A DNA stretch of 64,000 nucleotides from Aerococcaceae bacterium DSM 111022 (GTDB lineage: Bacteria > Bacillota > Bacilli > Lactobacillales > Aerococcaceae), in contig JACBXO010000006.1 of assembly GCA_015863195.1 (NCBI GenBank), positions 1 through 64,000 of the forward strand, written 5' to 3'. Positions 9,092-18,139 of the stretch are shown one piece after another (positions within the stretch are counted from its first letter, which is position 1; every line of letters begins with the position of its first letter). The notes beneath the pieces were generated by a model, which ran no database searches, was not told the origin of the DNA, and saw only the letters and a list, made by a program, of their open reading frames with translations. The translations under genes were made by a program, and so were the position numbers.

Positions 9092-9940
9092 ATGAAAGAA
9101 TGGAAAATTGTAGCAGATTCGCTCTGTGATATTCGTAAAATAGACAATTTAGATGAGCATGTAGATTTCGAGTCAGTTCCGCTAATTATCAATGTCGATG
9201 ACGAAACTTTTATTGATGATGAAAATATTGATTTAGTTGCATTACGTCAAGCCCTTAAAAATTCGAAGGTTAGTACATCATCAGCATGTCCTGGTCCTAG
9301 TCACTATGCTGAAGCTTATAAAGGAGCAAAAAATGTAATCGTTTTTTGTGTTTCTAAAAATTTATCTGGTAGTTATAATAGTGCAGTTTTAGGTAAAGAA
9401 ATCGCATTAGAAGAAAATCCGGATGTTAATATCCATATTATAAATACAGCTACTGCGGGGGCAGAAATTAACATCATCGTTCAACGTGCAGTGGACCTAG
9501 CTAATAAAGGGGTTTCTTTTGAAGAAATGACTCAGGATATTGATTCATATAATAACAAAACTTCCATTCTTTTCATTTTAGAAAGTATCGACAATCTTGT
9601 AAAGGCTGGTCGTGTAAGTAAACTATTAGGTCAAATGGTAGGTTTATTAAATATTTTCTTAATTGGAAAACGTACACCAGAAGGCACTATCGAACTAGCT
9701 AAGAAAGCCCGTGGTTCAAAACGTGCATTGAAAACTTTAATAGATGAATTAAAAGAACATAAATTCAATGGTCAACGCATGGAAATAGCACACGCAAATA
9801 ATCCGAATTACGCAGAAAATATTCGAAAAGCGATTATAGAAAAATACCCAATGGCAAATATCACTATTGCAGAAATGGGTGGTTTAACAGAATATTATGC
9901 AGAAGAAAAAGGTATTATGGTAGGTTTCGAAACAAATTAA
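9092..9940 (+). CDS. DegV-family fatty-acid-binding protein (FakB-like)
   Basis: About 282 residues. DegV proteins bind a fatty acid between two lobes and, as FakB, present it to the kinase FakA for phosphorylation and incorporation of exogenous fatty acids. Visible family features are an N-terminal KIVADSLCDI strand, STSSACPGPSHY, SKNLSGSYNSA and the GRVSKLLGQMVGLLNIF helix. The start at 9092 follows GGGAGG by six bases. A single gene with its own promoter and a terminator at 9942-9989. No fakA is present, so its role as a kinase partner is inferred. Confidence 0.88.
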   Translation: MKEWKIVADSLCDIRKIDNLDEHVDFESVPLIINVDDETFIDDENIDLVALRQALKNSKVSTSSACPGPSHYAEAYKGAKNVIVFCVSKNLSGSYNSAVLGKEIALEENPDVNIHIINTATAGAEINIIVQRAVDLANKGVSFEEMTQDIDSYNNKTSILFILESIDNLVKAGRVSKLLGQMVGLLNIFLIGKRTPEGTIELAKKARGSKRALKTLIDELKEHKFNGQRMEIAHANNPNYAENIRKAIIEKYPMANITIAEMGGLTEYYAEEKGIMVGFETN

Positions 9941-9941
9941 T

Positions 9942-9989
9942 AAAAAGCACTCATTCACCCTAATAATTTCAGGCGAATGAGTGCTTTTA
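9942..9989. terminator. Bidirectional terminator between degV and the hydrolase gene
   Basis: AAAAAGCACTCATTC pairs perfectly with GAATGAGTGCTTTT around an 18-base loop, with A and T tracts on the two sides. It can end both convergent transcripts. Confidence 0.9.
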
Positions 9990-11117
9990 TTTTATCATCA
10001 TTTGAATATTTTGATAAACCTTTGCTATTAATGCATAAAGCGGTCGATCTTTGTCTAATAAATTTTCATGACGACCTTCTGGAACATAATATAGTTTTGA
10101 TTCAGGTAAATAGTGTGCTGCTGTATAAATACCAGCCGAATGAATTAAATCATCTTGCTCAGATCGTATTAACATGATAGGTAAATCTGCTTTATCTAAA
10201 CTGGTCGGTGTAACCACATCTGCCATCGTTTTAAATGAATTACTTACCCATTTTATACTACCTGCTTGCGAAGCATTTCCGTATAATTCTACACCTAGAT
10301 TATAAATAAACTCTCGGCGTATATTTGACCTACTCAGAATAATGTCTTTCACTAAATATTTAAACCGGCTATCTTCTAATATCGCCTCTGATAGTATGAG
10401 TTCATTCTTCGTATCAAATTTACTAACAAATTCGATTAAAAAAAAGGCAAATAATGGCGGTAGCTCACCTGAGTTTAAAAGTAATTCAGGGGAGTTTAAT
10501 ATGGCACCGTCAAATAATTCAGTATGCTTTTCTAATAAATTTAACCCTATCAGCCCCCCCATTGAATGAGCGAACATTACCAAATGGTCAGTATTTTTAT
10601 TAGGTATGACAACATTTTTTGTTATATTTACTGCATCATCTGCATATAATTCGAAATCTTCAATTTCAATCTGTGAATCTAACGGCACCCTTGCCTCGCC
10701 ATGCCCACGGTGATCATAAATAAATACTTCAAACTTTAATTGTAGTAAATAGTATATAATTTCAGAATAAACTTCTTTAAATTCTCTAAAACCATGTAAT
10801 AATAACACCGTTGCATTTGGTTCAGAATTTATTGGTGTAAAATGATTGATTTTAAACTCTATATCATTACTCATATAAGTATATTGCTTCATTTGTTGAT
10901 AAATCATAGGTATAACATATTTCGCCATATCTTGATTATAATGATTTTCTTGAATCCAATGAATAGGTGGTAACATGATTTTATCTGGTTCAATCGCTAC
11001 TTCCACTTCATCTAATCGCACATAAGAATACTTTTTTCGGTAATAACGATCAAAGACAAAACTGCCCAGTGTCAATCCACTAGCAACTAAGCTTGCACTT
11101 TTTATCCATTGTTTCAT
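9987..11117 (-). CDS. Alpha/beta-hydrolase (monoacylglycerol lipase/lysophospholipase-like)
   Basis: 376 residues. The hydrolase core starts near residue 100 with LLLHGFREF (oxyanion region). The nucleophile elbow AHSMGGLIG gives the catalytic Ser, MLIRSEQDDLIHSAG the Asp, and VPEGRHENLLD the His. The N-terminus (KSASLVASGLTLGSFVF) is hydrophobic and could be a membrane anchor, placing the enzyme at the membrane. The substrate is unknown, but the architecture is like serine-aminopeptidase-S33-type lysophospholipases. It stands alone between a terminator and the deacetylase gene, 34 bases downstream of the latter. Confidence 0.85.
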   Translation of the reverse strand: MKQWIKSASLVASGLTLGSFVFDRYYRKKYSYVRLDEVEVAIEPDKIMLPPIHWIQENHYNQDMAKYVIPMIYQQMKQYTYMSNDIEFKINHFTPINSEPNATVLLLHGFREFKEVYSEIIYYLLQLKFEVFIYDHRGHGEARVPLDSQIEIEDFELYADDAVNITKNVVIPNKNTDHLVMFAHSMGGLIGLNLLEKHTELFDGAILNSPELLLNSGELPPLFAFFLIEFVSKFDTKNELILSEAILEDSRFKYLVKDIILSRSNIRREFIYNLGVELYGNASQAGSIKWVSNSFKTMADVVTPTSLDKADLPIMLIRSEQDDLIHSAGIYTAAHYLPESKLYYVPEGRHENLLDKDRPLYALIAKVYQNIQMMIK

Positions 11118-11151
11118 TTTCTGCCCCCGAAATATTATTCTATTCTACAGT

Positions 11152-12045
11152 TTAATATTCTACATTACGTTGATGTTTGATTAAATATGGATCAACAATG
11201 TGATAGCCCATTTCTCTATAACCATCGATCATTTTTTCTAATGCTCCATATGTCCACGAACGATCATGCATTAAGATATTAGCGCCACCTCTTAAATATT
11301 TATTATCTAAAGACACTTGAGCAAGAGGTTCTGCTTCTAAATATTCATCCATCCAGTCATAACCAAACGACCAAGTCATTAATTGTAAGCCTAATTCATT
11401 ACAAATACTTACAGTTTCGGAATTATATAATCCAAATGGCGGTCTAAACCATCGCACTGGTTCTCCCGTTATTTCTAAAATTTTATCATTTGTTGTTTTC
11501 AATTGATAATACTGTTCTTCATAAGTTAATTCTCGTAAATTTTCATGAGTTTCTGTATGATTACCGATTTCAAATCCCATGTCATGAATTGTCTTTACAA
11601 TTTGTATGTTCTCTTCACTTTCTAGATACATGCCATTAACTAAAAAGATGGCATTTACATCCTTAGATTTCATCAACTCAGCCATCTCAATTGCATGAGA
11701 TCCGGGAGTTTGTGGCGCATCATCGAAAGTAAATAACACTACATCGGAGCTGGATTCTGTTATTGGTAGTATTTCTGATGAAATATCCGAGTCAGGATGT
11801 ATTTCATACGCATAGCCTTCTTCATTCGGATTTGCATAAGCAGAATAATCTGTCCATGCTACAGGTACTCCATCTGGACGTATTTCTTTAGATCCTGTTT
11901 CTAAAATTGTATCTTGAACAGCGTTCGACTCTTCAACAATTGTCTCAGTCTCCACATTAGCTTGAGTTTCCTCAACCGAATTATTTTCCGTGGTTTGACA
12001 TCCAACTAACAACAAAACACTTAGTATCAATAGGTAAAATTTCAA
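11152..12045 (-). CDS. Lipoprotein polysaccharide deacetylase (NodB domain)
   Basis: 297 residues. Residues 1-16 form a lipoprotein signal (LLILSVLLLVGC) with Cys16, so the enzyme should be anchored outside the membrane. After a spacer of about 85 acidic and Ser/Thr residues comes a NodB deacetylase domain: FTFDDAPQTPGS with the catalytic Asp, the metal-binding NHTETHENL, RWFRPPFGLYN and ILMHDRSW. Substrates are probably cell-wall sugars such as peptidoglycan GlcNAc; not shown here. The start is a TTG with GGGGG seven bases upstream. That ribosome binding site lies within the dyad at 12053-12099. Confidence 0.88.
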   Translation of the reverse strand: MKFYLLILSVLLLVGCQTTENNSVEETQANVETETIVEESNAVQDTILETGSKEIRPDGVPVAWTDYSAYANPNEEGYAYEIHPDSDISSEILPITESSSDVVLFTFDDAPQTPGSHAIEMAELMKSKDVNAIFLVNGMYLESEENIQIVKTIHDMGFEIGNHTETHENLRELTYEEQYYQLKTTNDKILEITGEPVRWFRPPFGLYNSETVSICNELGLQLMTWSFGYDWMDEYLEAEPLAQVSLDNKYLRGGANILMHDRSWTYGALEKMIDGYREMGYHIVDPYLIKHQRNVEY

Positions 12046-12052
12046 ACAAAAA

Positions 12053-12106
12053 CCCCCATCTATATTGTTATATTATTATTATAACAAATTTGATGGAGGC
12101 TTTAAA
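12053..12106 (-). promoter_or_regulatory. Dyad combining promoter -10, terminator-like stem and Shine-Dalgarno of the deacetylase gene
   Basis: On the minus strand, GCCTCCATC (about 12092-12100) can pair with GATGGGGG (12053-12060); inside, GTTATA and TATAAC arms pair as well. The same stretch contains a -10 box TATAAT at 12078-12083 with a TTTAAA -35 at 12101-12106 (17-base spacer). Transcripts from marR would form the full hairpin followed by TTTTT, resembling a terminator, and the GGGGG Shine-Dalgarno lies in the hairpin 3' arm. A transcript starting at the internal promoter would lack the 5' arm and leave the site free. Confidence 0.5.
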
Positions 12107-12133
12107 TACAACATAGGGTATTTAATATTTAAT

Positions 12134-12586
12134 TCATTCAGTTATTTCTTCTTGCATACTATCAGACTCACTGCTGATTCGTTTTAAATAATCTCTAAAA
12201 TTTGCTAATTCTTCATCAGATAATACCGAAAACGCTTTTTCAATAGCATCTGCATGAATAGGGAAAATTTCTTCAATTAATTCTCGTCCAGCTGGAGTAA
12301 GTGAGGCATAGGTTACACGACGGTCATTACTACACGGTACACGTGAAACTAAACCTTTTTTAGTCAGTTGATCAATGATATATGTCGTTGAACTACTAGC
12401 AATCAGTATTTTCTCCTTAATTTGTTGGATTGGTGTATCTCCCTTATGTAAAAGTAGCTCCAATACCGCAAACTCATTTAAATTTAAATTATGTTTTTGT
12501 GTAGTACTGCGGTCTAATTGATTTAACTTCTCATTAGTACGACGCACCCCAACGAATGCTTTTAATGCTTCATCTTGGCGATTCAT
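12134..12586 (-). CDS. MarR-family transcriptional regulator
   Basis: 150 residues with the winged-helix fold. The recognition region is ASSSTTYIIDQLTKKGLVSR, and the wing contains SNDRRVTYASLTPAGREL. Members bind palindromic operators as dimers and respond to small molecules or oxidants. One Cys lies in the segment VPCSNDRR next to the wing and could sense redox, as in OhrR-like relatives; that is inference. It is followed by the deacetylase gene (89 bases) and preceded by a 209-base spacer. No target can be named. Confidence 0.88.
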   Translation of the reverse strand: MNRQDEALKAFVGVRRTNEKLNQLDRSTTQKHNLNLNEFAVLELLLHKGDTPIQQIKEKILIASSSTTYIIDQLTKKGLVSRVPCSNDRRVTYASLTPAGRELIEEIFPIHADAIEKAFSVLSDEELANFRDYLKRISSESDSMQEEITE

Positions 12587-12686
12587 AGGCGACCCTCTTT
12601 CTTTATAATTATTAATTCTAATTCTAACATATTTTTATCGAAATATTAATTAAATTTGACTTTAAAAACTAAGAATAGCATAAATT

Positions 12687-12720
12687 GAAATGAAATACAT
12701 CCTCTTATTCATTTCATTTC
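12687..12720. repeat. Perfect 10-base inverted repeat between marR and the ABC operon
   Basis: GAAATGAAAT at 12687-12696 and ATTTCATTTC at 12711-12720 are perfectly complementary with a 14-base gap. No T tract follows, so it is not an obvious terminator. It lies about 100 bases upstream of marR and could be an operator. The rest of 12587-12772 is A+T-rich without other clear signals. Confidence 0.5.
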
Positions 12721-12772
12721 TATAAATATTAGTGCTTAACTTATCGGCATGTCTCTTGAAATTTACTGCATT

Positions 12773-12795
12773 AAAAAAAGCCCAGTGGGCTTTTT
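12773..12795 (-). terminator. Terminator of the amino acid ABC transporter operon
   Basis: AAAAAGCCC and GGGCTTTTT form a compact stem immediately after the stop codon of the last permease gene. A seven-base A run on its left gives the T tail on the minus strand. Confidence 0.85.
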
Positions 12796-13446
12796 CTAAA
12801 TTGTTGTTCTTGATAATCTTCTTGATAACAAAGATAGCGAATAACAAATAACAAAATATAATAATGCCATCGCTAAGAACATTGGCAGTACATATGCTGT
12901 ATTTTGTCCATAAATAATTTTGGCATTATGTGTTAATTCGGGTAATGAGATTATTGTAGCTAAGGATGTATCTTTAATTAACGCAATTAATTGACTGACA
13001 ATTGATGGTAAAGTTTGTCTAATCGCTTGTGGTAACAAAATGTGTACCATAGTTTGGGTCATCGTCAATCCCGATGCTAAAGCAGCTTCTTTTTGTCCCT
13101 TTGGCAATGCAAGTAACCCACCTCGAATAATTTCTGAAACCATTGCAGATTCAAATACAGACATAGCAGCTACTGTTGACCAAAATAGATTCAAGCGTAC
13201 TCCCATTTGTGGTAAGGCAAAATAAGTAAAGAAGATGATTAATAACAATGGTAAATTACGAATTGTATCAATTACGATTCCTAAAACTTTCGAAAATCCA
13301 GGAATTTCGATATAGCGAAATACCCCAAGTAATATTCCCATTAAAATACTAATAACTATAACGATAAAGGCTACTTCAATGGTAACCAAAAAGCCCTGAA
13401 GGAGGAAACTGATGTTCTCCCATGAAAATGCTCCTATAAAATCCAT
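12796..13446 (-). CDS. Amino acid ABC transporter permease (GlnP/HisM type), second subunit
   Basis: 216 residues with about five hydrophobic segments typical of polar amino acid permeases. The EAA loop, SGLTMTQTMVHILLPQAIRQTLP, is where the ATPase docks. Together with the upstream permease it forms the membrane channel for the importer. It ends directly on the operon terminator and begins 14 bases after the neighbouring permease gene. Likely substrates are glutamate, glutamine or aspartate, but the family does not fix this. Confidence 0.9.
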   Translation of the reverse strand: MDFIGAFSWENISFLLQGFLVTIEVAFIVIVISILMGILLGVFRYIEIPGFSKVLGIVIDTIRNLPLLLIIFFTYFALPQMGVRLNLFWSTVAAMSVFESAMVSEIIRGGLLALPKGQKEAALASGLTMTQTMVHILLPQAIRQTLPSIVSQLIALIKDTSLATIISLPELTHNAKIIYGQNTAYVLPMFLAMALLYFVICYSLSLLSRRLSRTTI

Positions 13447-13460
13447 TTACTTGCCTCCTT

Positions 13461-14114
13461 TTAATATTTACTTTTCAAACGACGTTCAACAGCCTGAGTG
13501 CCGAATGTCAGTGGTACAGTAATAAATAGATAGAAGATACCTACTAAGATATAAGTATCAATAGTAATAAAAGTCTCTGAAGCGATTAAATCCCCATAAT
13601 ACATTAAGTCTAATCCAGCGACCATTGCTAATATTGAAGAGTTTTTCACTAAATTAATCGTTTGATTTCCTAATGGCGGAATAGCTACACGAATCGCTTG
13701 TGGTAAGACGATATAACGCATTACATCACGCCTTGTAAATCCTTGAGAAAGTCCTGCTTCATTTTGACCTTTATCAATTGATTTAATACCTGCTCGTACA
13801 TTGTCGGCAACAAAACTTGATGTATAAATTGTTAATGCAATAACCCCTGACCAAAATCCAGAAATCATCACTCCATACATCGGCATTACCACATAGAAAA
13901 ACATTACTATTACAAGTAATGGAATATTCCGGAAAAATTCAACATACGCCGTCGCAATAGTAGCTATGATTTTATTGTGATGTAATTCCAAAATTGCCAT
14001 AATCGTTCCAATCAGTAAACTGAATACCAAAGCAATACTACTTGCGATTAAAGTGTTTTTAAATCCTTCAAGAAGTAGTGGTAGAAATTCATTTAATAAT
14101 TCTAACAGTGTCAT
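13461..14114 (-). CDS. Amino acid ABC transporter permease (GlnP/HisQ type), first subunit
   Basis: About 217 residues with five or so membrane segments and the EAA-loop sequence AGLSQGFTRRDVMRYIVLPQ. The ATG at 14114 overlaps the TAA of the binding-protein gene by one base (TAATG) and has GGGAGGGG upstream, inside the preceding gene, so translation is probably coupled. The longer frame starting at 14147 would run into the upstream coding region and is not preferred. Confidence 0.9.
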   Translation of the reverse strand: MTLLELLNEFLPLLLEGFKNTLIASSIALVFSLLIGTIMAILELHHNKIIATIATAYVEFFRNIPLLVIVMFFYVVMPMYGVMISGFWSGVIALTIYTSSFVADNVRAGIKSIDKGQNEAGLSQGFTRRDVMRYIVLPQAIRVAIPPLGNQTINLVKNSSILAMVAGLDLMYYGDLIASETFITIDTYILVGIFYLFITVPLTFGTQAVERRLKSKY

Positions 14115-14941
14115 TATTCTTCCCCTCCCAATACTTCTCCAAACCATTTGTCATAAATTTGATCATAAACGCCATTTTCTTGAATAGTGTCTAAAGCTTC
14201 ATTAGCTAAAGCTAAAAATTCTGTTTGTTCTGGTGATATCGCTATACCATATGGTTCTTCAGTAAAATTCTCTCCTGCTAATCGGTAATTATTATTTTCA
14301 GAAATCATCCCTAAAAGAATGGCATTATCAGTAGTCAATGCATCACCTTGTCCAGATTGTAAGGCTACGAATCCTTCACTATAGTTCTCTAACTCTAATA
14401 CGGTTACTTGCTGAGCCAAATCACGAATATTCTGAGCAGAGGTTGATCCTTTAATTGCAATTACTGTGTCTTCTGCAGTTAGATCATCTAAGCCATTTAG
14501 GTGTGAATCATTTGGAACAAGTAATGATTGTCCCGCATCAAAGTATACTTGTGTAAAATCAACCACCTCTTCACGCGCAGGAGAAATTGTCATTGTAGCA
14601 ACTATGCCATCAATATTTCCATTCAATAATAGCGGAATACGTGTTTTGGAAGTTACTTCAATTAATTCTACTTCTCCACGACCATCAGTCATGACATCTG
14701 TCAAAGCTTTAGCAATGTCTACGTCAAATCCTTCAATTTCCCCTTTTCCAATATTGTAATACCCGAATAATTTAGTATCTGCTTTAACACCCCAACGTAA
14801 AACTGGTTTTTCTTGTGTTAAAACACGATCAGCAATATTAGGTACTGTAGCCGTTCCAGTGCCACATCCAACTAAGAAAAGTAAAGCAGAGAACAGTAAT
14901 ATTAGTGCTTTAAACTTTTTAATTTTTTTAAATTTTCGCAT
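14114..14941 (-). CDS. Amino acid ABC transporter substrate-binding lipoprotein
   Basis: About 275 residues. The N-terminus (MRKFKKIKKFKA, then a hydrophobic stretch ending LFLVGC) is a lipoprotein signal, so the mature protein is lipid-anchored on the outer face. The rest is a type-II periplasmic-binding fold: FDVDIAKALTDVM, VATMTISPAREEVVDFTQVY, AIKGSTSAQNIR. These segments match glutamate/glutamine/aspartate-type proteins. The start at 14941 gives the signal peptide directly; a nine-residue extension upstream has no support. It overlaps the next permease gene by one base. Confidence 0.92.
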   Translation of the reverse strand: MRKFKKIKKFKALILLFSALLFLVGCGTGTATVPNIADRVLTQEKPVLRWGVKADTKLFGYYNIGKGEIEGFDVDIAKALTDVMTDGRGEVELIEVTSKTRIPLLLNGNIDGIVATMTISPAREEVVDFTQVYFDAGQSLLVPNDSHLNGLDDLTAEDTVIAIKGSTSAQNIRDLAQQVTVLELENYSEGFVALQSGQGDALTTDNAILLGMISENNNYRLAGENFTEEPYGIAISPEQTEFLALANEALDTIQENGVYDQIYDKWFGEVLGGEE

Positions 14942-14954
14942 CTCATCACCTTCT

Positions 14955-15689
14955 CTACACTCTATCAATCACTTGTTCTAAGAAATCTTTGGCTCGTTGA
15001 TCTTGAGGATTCTCAAAGAAGTCTTGGCTTGTACGGTCTTCAATGATTTCACCTTTAACCATGAATACGGTTCTATCTGAGACTTCCCGCGCAAATCCCA
15101 TTTCATGAGTTACTACGACCATTGTCATATTATCCTCTAAAGCAATCTGTTTCATAACACCTAACACTTCACCGATTGTTTCGGGATCAAGTGCTGAAGT
15201 TGGCTCATCAAATAACATCGCCTTTGGTTTCATTGCTAAGCCACGAGCAATAGCAACACGTTGCTTTTGTCCCCCAGAAATTTGGCTTGGGTATTTGTCT
15301 TTATGTTCATACATTCCCACACGTTTCAATAAACGCTCTGCAGTAGAATTTGCTTCATCTTTCGTTTGTCCCAATACTTTAACCGGTGCTAACGTAATAT
15401 TATCTATGATTGTCATATGTGGGTATAATTCAAAGTGCTGGAAAACCATCCCAAGTTGTTCTCTAATTTGGCGGATATCTGTGTTTTTATCCGCTATATT
15501 TTTATCAAATACAAATAGTTCACCATTTGTAATTTCTTCCAATCCATTAATACAACGTAACAAAGTACTTTTACCAGATCCTGATGGGCCAAGTAATGTT
15601 ACAACCTCTCCTGGTTTAATTTGTAATGTAATATCTGATAGAGCTTTAAAATCTCCGTAATACTTATCTACATGTTCGAATTTAATCAT
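14955..15689 (-). CDS. Polar amino acid ABC transporter ATP-binding protein (GlnQ-like)
   Basis: 244 residues, the energy subunit of the importer. Walker A is GPSGSGKST, the Q-loop is [13 protein letters not shown], the signature is [13 protein letters not shown], and Walker B is [14 protein letters not shown], followed by the His switch [13 protein letters not shown]. All catalytic residues are present. First gene of the operon glnQ-binding protein-permease-permease. Thirteen bases separate it from the binding-protein gene. The promoter lies at 15751-15780. Confidence 0.94.
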   Translation of the reverse strand: MIKFEHVDKYYGDFKALSDITLQIKPGEVVTLLGPSGSGKSTLLRCINGLEEITNGELFVFDKNIADKNTDIRQIREQLGMVFQHFELYPHMTIIDNITLAPVKVLGQTKDEANSTAERLLKRVGMYEHKDKYPSQISGGQKQRVAIARGLAMKPKAMLFDEPTSALDPETIGEVLGVMKQIALEDNMTMVVVTHEMGFAREVSDRTVFMVKGEIIEDRTSQDFFENPQDQRAKDFLEQVIDRV

Positions 15690-15750
15690 GTTACAGCCTC
15701 TTTCTAATTTAATTCATTGTATTTTAATTCGTTACTAATAACATGAATAT

Positions 15751-15780
15751 ATAATAGCACATATTTCTCTTTTGTGTCAT
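15751..15780 (-). promoter_or_regulatory. Promoter of the amino acid ABC operon
   Basis: A TATTAT -10 box (plus strand 15751-15756) preceded by TGC, and an ATGACA -35 box at 15775-15780 with an 18-base spacer, lie about 60 bases upstream of the ATPase start. Confidence 0.6.
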
Positions 15781-15811
15781 TTAAAGTTACTTTTACGCTA
15801 AAAATGTTACA

Positions 15812-18139
15812 TTACCTAACATGTTTTACTGTCGCATTATCTGGATATAAAGTGATTTGAATGGCTCCAAATTCATGCGTCCCAATATTTGGAATTTCTT
15901 TTTCATTCAAACGGTTAATCACTTCCACATGAGGATGACCATATTGATTATTTTCTCCTGCTGATATAATGGTCATCTTTGGTTGCAATGAATCTAGTAA
16001 CTCTTCAGAGGTTGATGTGTCACTGCCATGATGTCCTAATTTAATAATTTTTGGTGCTAATGATTCAAAATAGGAAAGCATACGGCGTTCATCGCTGACT
16101 GCTATATCGCCTAACCCTAAAATTGTCGTGTTATAAAAAGTTACATCTGTAACAATTGACGTCGAATTCGATAAACTTTCTTTGTCATAAATACTTTCTG
16201 GATGTTGAGTAAATACCGCTATTTTATTAGGCTTTAACTCCACTCTTTTTTCAGTGGGTATAATTTTTATCTGCAATTTTGGTTGTGATATTACTAAGTT
16301 TTTTAGCATTAATTTAAACGTTTCATCATCAAACGTAAATTGATTAATATAGAGATTATCAATGTTTATTTCTTGGGCTAATCCTTCTAAATTCCCCATA
16401 TGGTCTATGTCGGGATGCGTAATAATTACACCTTTTAATCGATTAACACCGAGCGCTTTTAAAGCTGGAATTAAATGTCTCTTACTTTCTTCTTGGTTAA
16501 TCGGATTATCCTCATCATTCCAATTCATTTTTCCCCCAGTATCTATCAGCCACGCATCATAACTATGCGGTGGTTGGATTAACATCGCGTCTCCTTGTCC
16601 GACATATAAAAAAGTAATTTTAGCTTGAGTATTGAGTATAGGCGGCAGAAAGAGCATCGTCACATAGATTAACATTGTATAAGCAATAACTTTTATTGGC
16701 GATTTATTGATTTGATATAAGTATACTAAGCCACATGTCATTAACAAGACCATTTGGACATGTGTAATTTCTCCAGTTATCCAACTAAAATTCGCTATCC
16801 AATTATTATCACTCGAAAAATTTATGGTTGATTCTAAGATGATTGATAACCAATCGAATAGGTAATGAATATCCGGTATTTTCAAAAAGAGTAACAATGT
16901 TGTAGTGATTAAACTCATTAATAAAGCATCAGTTAGAAAATAGGCAAATAAAATACTGACTACCATTTGCAAAGGAAACCAAGTGTGATTGATGTTCATA
17001 AATACTGGCCAAATTAACAATAAACAAAGAATGCTTATTAAACTTTGTTGTTTGAATGAGTCTAATACATTAAATTTTGGATAATGGTTCATAAATAATC
17101 GAATAGCTATTGTCAATCCAAAACTTAATTGATAACCTAAAGACCATAAATATAAGGGATTTATCCAAAGTAATATTATTCCCACAATCGCAATTTGATC
17201 TATCCTTGAAAAAGGTAATTTAAATTTTCGAGAAATATTACTTAAATATTGACTGAGAAGTGATCTTAAAATACCTATTGGCAAATAAGTTAAAAGTCCA
17301 TAAAATAATAATAGTCCTTCTATTATCCAATAACTCACTTCAACTGTTAATCCCAATCTTCGAAGCAGAAAATTTCCTTTACGGCGCATCCAATTGACTT
17401 GCATTCCAGATATCGAAAATAAATGAACGATTCCCCAGGTTGACATTAAATCCATCGCATCGTCTAGTGATTTATTATCCATCCGAAATAATACACTGTT
17501 ATTTAATTGAACCCATAAATTGTCCTGATTGCGCAGTGGTGCTTTTAATTTATAAATATAATTTTTTATTTGAGCTGTAATTGTACTAACTTTTTGTCTA
17601 GCATTCAAAGATCGGAGTTCGACTCCATGGAAAATGCCTTTTTTTCCTAAATAATCTTGATAATCGAAAACATGAAAATTCATTGGTCCATCTATGGTTG
17701 CTAAGTCACCTTCAGCTGCAATTATTTCTACTTGGGTTAGTGGGTAGTCCGTAAAGTGCGCAACAATTTCTTCTTCATAAGAAGAAATTCTTATGGGGAT
17801 TGTGCCGCTGTCTGTAAACATTCGCCCTTCTCCACTGATATAATTATCTTCTATGGTCATTTGTTCTGGATTAATTTGAATTTTGAGTGAAATATCCGTC
17901 TGTTCAGGTATATTTTGACGGGCATTCAACATTTGATTAAAGTGATGAAGACGTCCACCGAAAAGAATGGCAATTGCGGCGATAACCAAAGTCATTTTGG
18001 GATGGATATATAATATTCGGGCAATACATAATAAAAAAATCAATAGAATGATAAAACTAAAGTCGAAAAATATAAGGCTAACTAAAATAATTAGAATATA
18101 AATAATTAACCAATAATATCTCAAGTGCTCTAAAATCAT
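15812..18139 (-). CDS. comEC: DNA internalisation competence protein ComEC/Rec2
   Basis: 775 residues, the usual length. The N-terminus has several hydrophobic segments. A soluble OB-like region follows (about 80-200), then the competence membrane domain beginning at GIVHLFSISGMQVNWM with many transmembrane helices (about 230-500). The C-terminal metallo-beta-lactamase-like domain has YVGQGDAMLI, LIDTGGK, THPDIDHMGN and KLGHHGSDTS. ComEC forms the channel that carries single-stranded DNA across the membrane in natural transformation. The gene begins one base after the comEA stop. All domains look intact, so DNA uptake may be functional. Confidence 0.95.
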   Translation of the reverse strand: MILEHLRYYWLIIYILIILVSLIFFDFSFIILLIFLLCIARILYIHPKMTLVIAAIAILFGGRLHHFNQMLNARQNIPEQTDISLKIQINPEQMTIEDNYISGEGRMFTDSGTIPIRISSYEEEIVAHFTDYPLTQVEIIAAEGDLATIDGPMNFHVFDYQDYLGKKGIFHGVELRSLNARQKVSTITAQIKNYIYKLKAPLRNQDNLWVQLNNSVLFRMDNKSLDDAMDLMSTWGIVHLFSISGMQVNWMRRKGNFLLRRLGLTVEVSYWIIEGLLLFYGLLTYLPIGILRSLLSQYLSNISRKFKLPFSRIDQIAIVGIILLWINPLYLWSLGYQLSFGLTIAIRLFMNHYPKFNVLDSFKQQSLISILCLLLIWPVFMNINHTWFPLQMVVSILFAYFLTDALLMSLITTTLLLFLKIPDIHYLFDWLSIILESTINFSSDNNWIANFSWITGEITHVQMVLLMTCGLVYLYQINKSPIKVIAYTMLIYVTMLFLPPILNTQAKITFLYVGQGDAMLIQPPHSYDAWLIDTGGKMNWNDEDNPINQEESKRHLIPALKALGVNRLKGVIITHPDIDHMGNLEGLAQEINIDNLYINQFTFDDETFKLMLKNLVISQPKLQIKIIPTEKRVELKPNKIAVFTQHPESIYDKESLSNSTSIVTDVTFYNTTILGLGDIAVSDERRMLSYFESLAPKIIKLGHHGSDTSTSEELLDSLQPKMTIISAGENNQYGHPHVEVINRLNEKEIPNIGTHEFGAIQITLYPDNATVKHVR

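Noticed and set aside
10342-10569. Plus-strand ORF inside the hydrolase gene
   Set aside because: Antisense to a gene with all catalytic motifs; no ribosome binding site.
12662-12847. Small minus-strand ORF of 61 codons
   Set aside because: It overlaps the end of the permease gene in another frame and spans the terminator; no ribosome binding site.
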